Of a DNA stretch of 64,000 nt, positions 1 through 10,426 are shown piece after piece. Origin of the DNA: Catenaria anguillulae PL171. Taxonomy: Eukaryota > Blastocladiomycota > Blastocladiomycetes > Blastocladiales > Catenariaceae. The stretch covers positions 1-64,000 of the forward strand of contig MCFL01000066.1 of NCBI GenBank assembly GCA_002102555.1, in the 5' to 3' direction. The notes under the pieces were generated by a model. The model was not told the DNA's origin. It did not search any database and worked only from the letters and a program-made list of their open reading frames with translations. The first letter of the stretch is position 1; each line of letters opens with the position of its first letter. Position numbers and translations under genes: made by a program.

Positions 1-71
1 CCTCAACAGTCTTTGGCATTCTGATCAATACAATCTACCCATGCCAAATACGATTTCGGCACCAGAGTCAA

Positions 72-461
72 TCAGGACGGCTGAGTTCCAACCGCACAGC
101 AGAGCACAGCATCGCCCACGGTTTTCATTTGCATTCCCACATCGCGTGTACGGTTGCCACGCACGCCAATCCAGATAGGTGCTTCTACCGCCGCCTGGTC
201 GCACGCTTGCCCGGCCTGCTCCACGAGTGCTGGGAGTAGGTCAGGCTGACACGATGGCATTCGACATCTGGCCTTCGCCACATATCTCAGCGCACACTGA
301 GCGACAACCAAGCGTTTGTGCGTCTCTATTGACCATGCGCCGCGAAAGGAGAGCAAAAGAGATGCCTGATCTGCGGGTCGTCGATCTACCTGCGCTTGAG
401 CAATCGATCGTGCTTCACAACACCAAGTTGATTGTGAATCAAGCAATGCCCTGCAAAACAT
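72..461 (-). CDS. Uncertain coding-like open frame
   Basis: An open minus-strand frame of about 129 codons with no recognised domain. It has a moderate G/C preference at third positions, stronger in the half that reads toward position 72. The residues are mixed hydrophilic with several cysteines and give no clear membrane segment or signal peptide. The apparent start may not be a true start, and it could be an exon of a gene shared with the frame at 499-1134. I do not recognise a family. It could also be chance open sequence in GC-rich DNA. Confidence 0.2.
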   Translation of the reverse strand: MFCRALLDSQSTWCCEARSIAQAQVDRRPADQASLLLSFRGAWSIETHKRLVVAQCALRYVAKARCRMPSCQPDLLPALVEQAGQACDQAAVEAPIWIGVRGNRTRDVGMQMKTVGDAVLCCAVGTQPS

Positions 462-498
462 TTATCTGCCGCTGAATCAATGTACCTGCGATCCACAA

Positions 499-1134
499 TC
501 ATGGACCGCACTTTTTCATGACTTCGCCCGACGCCTCACCCGCTCGCTCATCCGGCCTCGACCCCCTCAACACGGGATACGGCAGAGCTCGGACATCGTG
601 ACCTCGTTTGCGGGACAAGGGAGCGCGGATGACGAAGACGCAGGCGTTGGTGGCGAGGACGGGGCCGAGCAGTTGGGCGAGCAGGCGGGCGAAGGCGCCG
701 GCGCTGGTGATGACCGGGAGGTGGACCAAGGTGCCGAGGGTGCCGAAGAAGGCGCAGAAGAAATTGCACGGGTACCTCGCCGCGCGATTCCGGATCAGAC
801 GGTCGCATATCGCCATCCATTCCCTACGAAGCCAGAGGACCAATACGTATACCGGTGAAAAGGTCATCTTGGCAAGTATCAACAGAAGCTCTCAGATATG
901 GCCGGGACAGTCTGCTTGACCATTGTGATCCCAGACCGCCGTCGCGAGAGTACGGTTTTGTGCCCCAAGGACGTTGAGGAGCATCCTGCTTACAAGAGGT
1001 ACGATTGCTGGTGTGACTACGGTTCCTCTTTCAGTCAACCACTGGCCATTCACTCTCATCTTGTTTTGCCGTCGTTCAGATTTTACTCGGACCACATTGA
1101 GCCACAAGTGGAATTGTTGCGCGAAATCCTCCAT
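499..1134 (-). CDS. Putative hydrophobic membrane protein fragment
   Basis: The segment 499-790 (minus) has strongly C-ending codons typical of the window's real genes and encodes a hydrophobic stretch (motifs such as FFGTLGTLVHLPVITSAGA and LLGPVLATNACVFVI) that would form one or two membrane spans, followed by a basic tail. A second open piece at 892-1134 also contains a hydrophobic patch and could be an upstream exon, joined by an intron near 850-915. This upstream piece lies antisense to the hypothetical gene beginning near 898, so at most one strand is right there. No family recognised; start and splicing are unresolved. Confidence 0.3.
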
Positions 1135-2387
1135 TCAACCAAAGTACATCGGCTTCGCCAGGAAGTGCTCGCTCGGCTCCGCGCCAACCCTGGCTCGAAC
1201 TCGACGTTGGCCCAACTCCCAGTCACCCCCGACTCGAATGACATGTTTGAGCTTCCGCAGGAAAAAGTCAAGGCGGGCGGCGCGAAGGACCGCCTTGATG
1301 GATATCTTAACGCACCGGAGCTCAAAGCCATGGTGTACCGGCTGCGTAACAAGCTTGACCCAGATTGTGACGAGGGTACGGGATCCTTTTTCGTCCGTCA
1401 TGCTGATGCTGATCAACAGCCGATTCTCATTCCATATGTATCTCTTGGGCCCAGACAAGCCGCTCTTAGCTATGTCCATCCGGAAACTGAACCGCGCGGA
1501 GCTCGCTGCAATCGCAGTGTCGCTTCTCCCTCGCTTCGCCCGCGGCGAAATTGCAATCACCGCATTGCACGAGGCCAATGTTCCGGAGCACAAAGTCTGG
1601 GCGCTCTTGCAACTTGCGTCGAATCAACCTGTTCCGGGGCTCGTCCTGCCTAACGCCAACGATCTGTCAAACGCATCGGGCTCAGGAGGTGAAGGGCATG
1701 GTGCCCACGACCAGTTCACGTCCATGCCCTCCCCAACCCCCTCTCCACAGCCTCAACCTGGCGTGCTCAACGACCGCTTGTCTCTGGGCTCTCTTTTCGC
1801 TCAAGGCAACTCCCTTGACCCCATCCAGTAAAATACCCTCTCCATATACTCTCCCACCTCACACACCGTCCTCACACCATGCTCGCTCGCCGTAACGGCG
1901 CCGTCATCACCCTTTCAAGGGCGAAAGCGCCAGGCGCAAGACAATTTATCAACCGATGCCTATGGACCAGTATCCGACCGAACGTGAAGGCTCGACAGCC
2001 GACTCCACGAGCTCGCAGGAATACGGCATGTCAACTCACAGTCAACACGCGGCAATCGCACATACACGTGAGCCCTCGATTGTGATTTACCAAGAGGCAT
2101 TTGCGCAAGCCTGCCAACCTTCTCGCGATCCGTCCATCTTGCCAACCAACTCGCACGCCTTTTACCCTCTGCCATCTCACCAACTGCACCCTCAGCCCCA
2201 CAACCACAATCATCACGGCTATTATCAGAACCATCCTCCCTACCCGCACATCGTTCCGCGACAGGCCGTTTCGCCACCACCGAGTCCCACCACCGCACCA
2301 GCACCAGTGTCCACCTCAATTAACCTCATGCACCCAGCTCTTCACCGAACCCCAGCATCACGATCTCCGTATCACCAGCATCAATAG
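898..2387 (+). CDS. Hypothetical protein, helical middle and His/Pro-rich tail
   Basis: Three open pieces join with consistent splice phases. Exon 1 runs to 1375 (phase 1), with donor GTACGG at 1376 and acceptor at 1454 or 1469; both keep frame. Exon 2 ends at 1827 before GTAAAA, and the last exon starts at 1928 or 1934 and stops at 2387. The middle is charged and helical, including LNAPELKAMVYRLRNKL and RKLNRAELAAIAVSLLPRF. The tail is rich in Ser, Pro, His and Gln. No known domain recognised. The start at 898 is uncertain because the first 200 bases have weak coding bias; the true start may lie near 1100 or in an unseen exon. Confidence 0.42.
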
Positions 2388-3270
2388 TATCAATAGATTC
2401 TTCCTGTCTCAAACCCTTATGTTGCCTTTGCAGGTAGTTTCTTTCTCATTCACTTTTTTCTTTCTTATCGTCGTTCCATTTACCACTTTCATATCATAGT
2501 TGAAATCTGTCTCCGATTCTTTACAATAAACCTCATCAGTATACATTGTAAGGAGCGAATTGGCCTGTTCCATCGTCGTCAGCCAAAAATCGTCTTTGGA
2601 GCAAAACAATTGGCTGCAAACCGGCCAATCGAGGAGCGACCCAATCTCTACGAAAGTAGGTTTACACTGACCCTTGCTCATCTCCTGGTACGTTGGCGCA
2701 GTGCGGGCATGTCTCTGACGTGGTCCAGCGACCTCAGCGAAAAACCTTCCCAGGAGCAAGACATTTGCTGGTACGCCGGTCGATCCAGGAGTAGCTGAAT
2801 CACTCCAAGTTAGCTTGAATGGAGTAAATACATTGATCGTTGCACACCTCCTGGTAGATTTGGAACGGAGCCCTGATGCCAGGGGCACAAGACCATCCGC
2901 AGCATAGAGCAACAACTTTTTGTCACTTGTTCTGAGCAGGTCACTTGTCCTTATAGCAACCACATCAAGAAGTAATCAAATCACTTCCAAAAATTTCCCG
3001 TGCGAGTAAAGTGTGCCTTGCGCATCTTTTGAAGCTATTGGCGAAGCCGTGGCATATCAGGAGACCGAAATAGTGTGGTTTCCCAAGGCGGTCATGTTCG
3101 ACACGTTCCGTGACGCGTTTGGCTTTTCGCCTTGCGTCCAGCTCAACGCCGTCGTCGAGTTTATTCAAGTTTGACTGCCCGCATGGAGCGACTCGTCGCA
3201 ACAGAGCCCCCCAACTTATCAGTTCACCGTGACATCCACCAGCGCATCGTCCCATTAATCTACAGCCCAC
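2388..3270. other. Intergenic, AT-richer, no confident gene
   Basis: No gene I can support. A 184-codon minus-strand open frame at 2409-2963 contains several cysteines but lacks the C/G third-position bias of the real genes. The plus-strand sequence just before 3271 would hold the promoter of the large membrane-protein gene. Confidence 0.4.
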
Positions 3271-6200
3271 ATGGATCAATCTGAAGACAAGGGAACCGAT
3301 CGTTCGTTGCTCGGAGAGTCACTGCCGCAAAGGCAGCACAGCTTGAACCAGTCGACATTTCAGCGTTTGAAAGTCCACCATCCTATCATCCTATTGAACA
3401 CTGGCGGCGAGAAGGATCGAGGCTTGCACACCATCCTTCAACAAATCCTAAACAGTTACCATTTCCAGATTCACACACACGACCTGCCAGCCAATTCTTG
3501 ACTTGCGCGAGCAGTGCACGTGGCAGCGTTCATACCTGGGAGCATTCGGATCTAGGGCCAGTTTCAACAACCAAACGGCCTCAGGGGTCCATTCTTTCTG
3601 TTTCCTTCGCCGACGGCCATCATGAGCATCATCTGGTACCAGATCATCTGCCACTCCCCCCAAAAAATGCAATTTCCGACGTGCCGCGACATATCGCACA
3701 CTCCAGTACCACACAAGATCTTGCGATCAGATCGCGTGGCAAAGGCACATTCCCACCCAGAGATAAGCAGGAAAAGCTTGTCGAAAACCAGGATGATGGC
3801 TCTGAAACGATCTTTCACTCGATTCCTGCACATGGACGCCACAACTTGAGCAGTGCCAATGTCGAGGGCTTGCAAGACGAGTCATTAAGCTCAGGATCCC
3901 GAGCCACCTTCGAGAGTGCCTCGTCTCATTTAGATGCAGCTACAAAGGATCCACAAACAGCGCCGTCGCCGCCACCTATCCATCCAGGACCTCTGACCAC
4001 AAGTATATCATCCCTGCTGTCATTCGCTTTGGCCCGCAACATTCAGCAGCGGGTGACATCGTACTTTGTCGGATCCCGTATCTCAATGTCGCACTTGACA
4101 AAGAGTCGCATGAAATGGATGCTTCAATTTGTGGACCCTGTTCAAGAAGACCGATACCGTAAGTTCTCTGCACGCATCAATCAGGTGCCTGTCCGCTTTT
4201 TCGTGGTATGTATACGAATCGGTTTACTGTCAAGTTGACGCATGTGCAGTGTGACTCACAGTGGTACCCTGACAGAAAGGGCTTGTCGTTCCTATTGCAG
4301 TACTGGTGTGGGCATTCGAACCTTTTGCGCTCCTGTCATTTCGTGGCTTCACCCAACAGTGTCCGTCCATCACTGGATATTGCTATGAATGCTACGTTGT
4401 TACACTCATTCTCGCCATGCTTACTTGCATCGGCGGCGTGATCTCCGTCTACGCGTTGAAGAGAGCAACCGGTCGCTCCGATTACTCTTCCCAACGTCGA
4501 ATGGCAGTGCTCGTTGGATTCATGTGCGTCTTTATGTCGGTCCAGCTGGTTGGCACTGTTTGTGTTGGGCTGTGCTGGGTCGATTTCCCAATCTCAGCGC
4601 AGTTGACCCTTCTCGACTCGTCGCTCAACATGATCACCATCTGCGAGACAGGCAGATCAAGTCCCATGTCGGGTAAACTGTTGGCGGATGCCCGGCTGGC
4701 CGAAGTCCAAATTGAAATCCGACACATGCTTGCGTCGATATTTCTCTTCATGTTCTTCACCGTTTCCGCCATCCCAGCGAGTCAAGTCTTGATTGTTGGC
4801 ATGATTGGGTTCACAATCACAGCTCTCGGATATGGGCTTGTCTCAAGCATGTCGGCTTTTCCAATGTCGTCCATGCTGTGGGTTCTGCTTCTTTCCCTGA
4901 TGGAGGACTTTTTGGCGTCCGTGGCCTTGATTTTCCAGCGAGAGCTCCTCTCTCGTGTGAGTTTCCTGTTTGTGACTGAGCAACAACTTGGGCCGGACGA
5001 TTCTTCGAATTTGATTGCCTTTCTCGCTCCAATAGCAACACTGTATCGAGGAACAGTTTCAAGGCAGCCCACTCTCACAGGTAGCCGCTCACTGCCACAA
5101 CCCTCGTCAGTTTCCAACTCCATTTCTACAGCCATATCAAGAGACAAGGATCAACTTGGTCAGCGTAGTGGTTCTCCTTCAAGCAATCATTTATCGCTCA
5201 TTGTCGCAAGGTATTGGAGGAAATTGTCCCCGGGAAGGCAAACTATCAACAATCCCTCGCCTATGACAACCTCTGGTACTCAACAGTCGTGGTACACGCC
5301 TTTCTTGTCGCACCGAGTTATCGCAGCAGCAAACCAGGAGCTCCTCTCGTCATCGCGGACCACCGAAGTCTGCAATCGCCGGACGCCGGGTCCTTTGCCT
5401 CCATTGTCACCTGACAGAACCGGCCGCTCCATGGTTGCCAATGGTTCCTCACCCACAGCCGCCAATCATTCTGGCCGTCGAACGTCATCAGGGCTGCTTG
5501 CTGCAGCATCGGATGAGAAAACCACTCCTGCAGTTTCCAAACCATCCATGCTCTTGACCGATATTTCGCAGGCTCTCAATTTGTCTAGTGCAATCAGTTC
5601 ACCCAATTCAGCGGTCCCGCCACCCTCACCGCACGGCCGATCGGTCTACACATCGCCTGCTGTTGACGCAAGCAATGGGAACGGGCACTTTGGCCGAGAT
5701 CTCCGAGTAGCTTCACATTCGCCGCCGTTGCCTCGCACACCATCCACGCATGAATGCATCCCCTTGTCTCGGACAGCGTCCCCGCAAAATTCCACAAGCT
5801 CGACTAACCTCATTCGTAAACCAACCCTGACGCTTCTCGAAACGTCTGCAACGCCAGCAACCATAGTGCAAACGTCGACCTCACCACGGCGCAGCCGCCA
5901 GCGATGGAAACTGCGTCGATGGTACAAACGTGTAGCGCGCGGATTGCAGGCCATGTTTTATGAGTTCCCCAATAGTGAAGATGAAGCGAGGTTCCGCGCT
6001 TCCTATCACGAAAAGTTGCGCAAGCGCATCAAGGCTGTGCTCGCTGTCAACACAATGACCGCGGCCGTCTCCTTTTCGGGGCTGTCGTTGTTGCGGACTG
6101 TGACGGAAAATCTAGCCATTCAACGATTCATTCCCTCCACGGGCAGATTCACGAGCTGGTTGATTTTAGACGGATCCGACGTGATCGTCCACTTCATCCT

Positions 6201-6755
6201 GCTGTTGGGGTGTCTCACAGTCAATTCAAAATACTTCCGGGTATCCAGCAGCAAGATTGAAGCCGCCTGCGTAATTTATGTGCTGCTCATGTTTGCGGCG
6301 GCCATGTCTACCTCCGTTATTCAGAGGCGGCTCAGTGTCAATGATCGAGCATCGCTTCACTTTAGCAACCATCGTCTCTTGTTTTCTTTCTTTTCCATGG
6401 CCACACTACGATTGCGGCCGCGTGTACACGTAAGCATCGTAGGATTGGCTCTCTTGGGACTATCGTCGGCCTCGTGGGCGTTGGTTCCGAAGGATCGAAT
6501 GGTGGACATGATTGGCATTCAGTTGCCCGCGATGCTTGCTGCCCTTGGGTCAACGACATTGTGCTTCATGTTTGAATCTGCCTCCAGGTATTTATGTCTC
6601 CCCTATACTGGTTGACATGCTTGGTTTGGTATGCGAATCTCACACATCCCTCATTCTCCGGCAGACGCTACTCTTGGCTCAAGCATTGCGCAAAGGCCGG
6701 CACTTTTGGAGGCAAGAGGACGGTTACGGCTCAACGGTCACCATTGCTTGCCTGA
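3271..6755 (+). CDS. Large orphan multi-spanning membrane protein
   Basis: The N-terminal ~300 residues (3271-4205) are Ser/His/Pro-rich and probably cytosolic; there is a frame change or missed intron near 3480. A first intron is either 4206-4275 (GTATGT, phase 0) or 4159-4300 (GTAAGT, phase 1); both restore frame. About six hydrophobic spans follow to 4970, then a ~320-residue Ser/Thr/Pro-rich loop, a basic segment with YEFPNSEDEARFRASY, and four or five more spans. The last intron is 6588-6664, and the protein stops at 6755 about 30 residues after the last span. The ending FESASRR just after the last span, and the acidic-basic helix before the second bundle, resemble the membrane half of receptor cyclases, but no catalytic domain follows. 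Family not recognised. Confidence 0.7.
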
Positions 6756-7132
6756 TGTCTAGCATTCTCAGTCCTGATTCGCGAAAACGCATGATTCGGT
6801 GAAGAGGATTATGCCCTGCGAGACACCGCGGGCTAACCTGACATGTCTTGCTTGCGTCATGCATCCGTTAATGGTCGCAAACACTACCGATTGTTGGCAA
6901 TGGATATTACATAGAGATATGAATTCGCAGCGGCCTTTCATGTGCCATAGGTGTCGGTCAAGTGTTAGTACTCTCCTAGTAGTCGGACGCTGCAGCACTC
7001 GGTCGCGCTGTGCGTACAAAAGCAACCCATGATGGACCTTCAATTGAATGAATGAACATGCAGAACATGCCGATGTTATGAAATACAAGTGTGGCAGCCA
7101 CTCTCCGCAATCCCCGCGACCGTGTACACACC
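6756..7132. other. Intergenic spacer
   Basis: About 380 bases between the stop of the orphan membrane protein and the start of the Ran-binding gene. I see no supported gene. It should hold the terminator of the first gene and the promoter of the second. Confidence 0.4.
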
Positions 7133-9039
7133 ATGGATGATCTCTTTTCCAAGCTCGGTACGAACGGACAGCAACTGCCCTTTGCCAACCAGCTCTGGTT
7201 GTCGTGACTCACCCTCGCCTACTGCTCATGTACATAGCCCTGCAAGCCGTCACGACGGTGGGCAAAGCCGCCTTTGGCATGGCCGTCAACAAGGCCGTCC
7301 AGCGCCTCAAAGAATATTCGGAATCACGCACCGCCCCGAGCCGCCCAGGCAGCATCCAGAGCGGCGACGGCAGCGGATCGTCCGACAAGCACGACGACGA
7401 CTACCAACAACCCGTCACGGGTCAAGAGGAAATGAGCGACGAGCTCAGGCACGAGTTCCATCAACTCGACGACTTGCGTGCCAAGCTACAACAAAAAGTG
7501 GCCATCTTGACGCCGTCCATTGACATGATCCAAGTCGTGTGCGCCAAATCAAACAACATGGGCCTCACGCCGTGCTCAACATGGCCTCGGACCTCAACCT
7601 GGAAATGGACGAGCTATCTGTGCTTCTCAACCAAGTGCTCGCCCCTGGACCGGGATCCTCATCGTCGACTTGTGCAGGTGCCGCGGCTGGCGACGACAGC
7701 GGCGAACGGTCGCCCGCACAGACACTCGCGCTGGCCAGGGCTGTGACCGCGCGTGTGCAGCGTATCATGGACAAGATCGAGGACAGTGTGCCGTACATCA
7801 ACTTGGCCTTGTCCATCTCGGGCGTCAAACTCGGCCAATTCACGCCCGCGTCGTCGTCGTCGTCAGCACTGTTGCCCGGCGGCGGCATTTCGCTGCACAC
7901 GTGGTTCAATGCGTCCAACTTGGTAGCCGCATCTGAACCCGACGCTGACGTTGGCGGGGTCGGGGATGGCGATTGGGTGCCCATGACGTTTGCCTGTCGC
8001 GTTTACCGATTGTTTGAGGCCAGTGTGCGCAAGGACGGGTTGCCCAATTGGACGTGGAAGTTGGAGCATCTCATGTCGTCGGTCCACGTGTGGCGGCACC
8101 GCCCCGACGGCTCCGGTGCATCAAAGTTGGTTGTCCTCGAGGCAACGCCCATGCCGGGCGAGAAATCGCAAGTGTTGGCCTTTGAGTTGGCCGAGCTCAA
8201 GGCCATGTTTTTCACGGCCACGGGCAGGCTCTTGAACATTCCCGATGCGAATCCAGGGATGCCCGTGCTGGTTGTGCATTTGGACGAGTATGTGGCGATC
8301 GAGATTGTGGATGCACGAGAGTTGCAGGATGAGAGCGACAGCGACAGCGAGGTGGACGATGATTCCGATGATGCGGAGGAGGATGAAGAGGACGAATTGC
8401 CGATTCCAACCCGCAAGTCTCGCAACACAACATTCCGCCATCACCCCGACTCGCCCATCGCCCAGCGACTTGGCACATTGTCCATGGCTGCACCCTCCAC
8501 ACTCGTCATCGTTCCCAACTTCACACAACCTCGCATTGCTTGAATCGGTCCTGCGCCTCGTCACCCTCGAACAGACGCTCGGTACATCTCACCTGGCCGT
8601 CCCTGACGACGTGCTCTGGGCCCACCTATCATCTGACCAATCGCCCTCGATCGGGTCCATGGCCCAGCAATCTACAATTCCGCTTCCGCCAGCGTACTCG
8701 ACACCCGCGACCCCACCGTCCGTATCGCGTTCAGACGCTGGCAGCGGATCGGCGAGCGCGCGCCGACGCTCAAGGCGTTCGTTCACTGCAGCCGCAGCAG
8801 CTGCATCTGGGCCAGTGACGCCGACCGCACCTCCCAAAGCAGGCGGCAAGCGGCCAAAGTCGCGGATGGCCGCGATTCGCGATGGCGAATCGGGACCCGC
8901 GACGCCAGAGGCGGGGGCGGCGACAAGTGGCGAGGGCAAGGATGGGAAGCTGCAGCGGACGCCGGCGCCTGTGAGGGCATTGAATTTGATGGAGCGGTTC
9001 ATGTCGCTCGATAAGGACAAGGACAACAAGGACAATTAA
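7133..9039 (+). CDS. Yrb30-like Ran-GTP-binding protein
   Basis: Resembles the fungal Ran-binding (Yrb30) family, which binds Ran-GTP. The start is the ATG at 7133 (MDDLFSKL), followed by an 80-nt phase-1 intron 7158-7237 (GTACGA..CATAG); splicing gives MDDLFSKLALQAVTTVGKAA, the family's typical N-terminus. Next come the helical IDMIQVV segment, the beta-rich body with HTWFNASNL, NWTWKLEHL and VYRLFEASV, an acidic Asp/Glu/Ser loop near 8330-8400, and the C-terminal helix LESVLRLVTLEQTLG with a Ser/Ala/Pro-rich tail. Two frame changes interrupt it: near 7560 (one base missing) and near 8490 (one extra C in a CCC run). Both sides remain family-like, so I read these as sequence errors. The next gene starts only about 80-110 bases downstream. 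Confidence 0.75.
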
Positions 9040-9121
9040 AGAAGGGCGAGTGAGTGATTGAAGATGGAGATCAACATGTAAATACGAGGAAAGATCATAA
9101 ACGTTTTGCACACCAAAATAA

Positions 9122-10191
9122 ATGACATGTGCACATGAATTATACAATATGCACACACACTCAGCGCACTTTGCCCACAACAACGCCAACGGCGACGACG
9201 ACGACACGGCCACCATCCGCGCCACAGACAACGTTGCCGCGCAATCGCGGCTGTCGGCCGTCGACTGCGGCTACATCACGGACGACCCATACGCTGTTGC
9301 CTTTGTGTCGGGCGCTTCGGGCCACGCCCTGGCGCTGCACCGGCGGCCGCCGCTCATCAACCGCGGGACGTACTTGAGGATATCTGCTTTTGACTGGGCA
9401 CTCGACAAGTTCATCCAGGCGTGTTCAGGGGCGGGCCAAGTTGTCTCGCTGGGCGCCGGCACCGACACACGGTGGTTTCGGTTCAGGGACAAGTATCCGG
9501 AATCTCAAGTCAAGTGCTTCGAAATCGACCTGCAAGAGACGGTCTTGAAAAAGATATCCGTGTTTCGCAAATCTGCACGCTTGTTTGCGCCTCACGTCAA
9601 GGGCGCAAAGTTTGACTCCAAATCAACGACTTACACAGCTGTGTCGGCAGGGTACACGCTGCTCGCGGGCGATTTGCGTTCCTGGTCCACGCATTGCGTC
9701 CCGGCGTTGCTTGCCGCAGGCTTTGATCCCAAATTGCCCACACTGGTCTTGGCCGAGTGTGCGCTCGTGTACATCTCGCCGCCCACGGCCGTTGCCGACA
9801 TATTTACCTGGCTCTCGGGCCATGTACAAGACGTGTGTATCGTGACGTACGACCAGATCCGGCCCGACGACGATTTCGGGCGTGTCATGGTGTCCAATTT
9901 ACGCGATGCCGGGATCGAGTTGCCCGGGTTGCATCATGTGCCGAGCCCCAAGCGCATGCGGATCGAATGGTCAAGTGCGGCTTGGACCGCGCGTGGGCGT
10001 GGGACTTGAATCAGGTTTGGAGGCAGTGTGTGAGCGAGGATGAGAAGAAGCGGATTGCAAAGGTCGAGATGTTGGATGAGGTTGAGGAGTTGGAGTTAAT
10101 GTGGGCGCATTATTGTTTGGCGGTGGGCGTCAAGGGCGAGGTTGCGCAGGAGGTTGGGCGGGTGTACATCAACGATGACAAATGTTATTGA
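9122..10191 (+). CDS. PPM1: Leucine carboxyl methyltransferase (PP2A methylation)
   Basis: SAM-dependent enzyme that methylates the C-terminal leucine carboxylate of PP2A-type phosphatase catalytic subunits. Seen: the N-terminal Arg-rich substrate segment RRPPLINRGTYLR, SAM motif I VVSLGAGTDTRWFR, the acidic ribose-binding strand KCFEIDLQETVLKK, LLAGDLRSW, LVLAECALVYI, and the C-terminal LNQVW..EKKRIAKVEMLDEVEELELMW helix typical of LCMT1/Ppm1. About 340 residues, a normal family length. A single-base frame change near 9955-9965 separates the body from the C-terminal helix; sequence on both sides matches the family. The start may be ATG 9122 or ATG 9149. No introns seen. Confidence 0.85.
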
Positions 10192-10426
10192 AATGTGATG
10201 CCTGTATGTATACTACTATTATTACACATGAAATGATAACATTGAAGGCTGGTTGCACGTGGTTGATGTGTGGATATGTTGTTGCGAATTTCGACATTGG
10301 GATTTTTTTTCTCTCGGATATCTTCCGCGTTCCGTGTACTTTCTCATTTCTTCCTGCTCGCTCACTCGACAAGCACCCATGCCTTGCTCACCACCCTTCC
10401 CTGAGCATCCACAAGCCCAGGGAACA

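Noticed and set aside
2409-2963. 184-codon minus-strand open frame with several cysteines
   Set aside because: No signal peptide, no domain and no C/G third-position bias. Possibly a decayed gene, but I cannot support it.
7133-10191. Programmed ribosomal frameshifting in the Ran-binding and methyltransferase genes
   Set aside because: No slippery heptamer or conserved site, and similar breaks occur in unrelated genes across the window. Sequence error is simpler.
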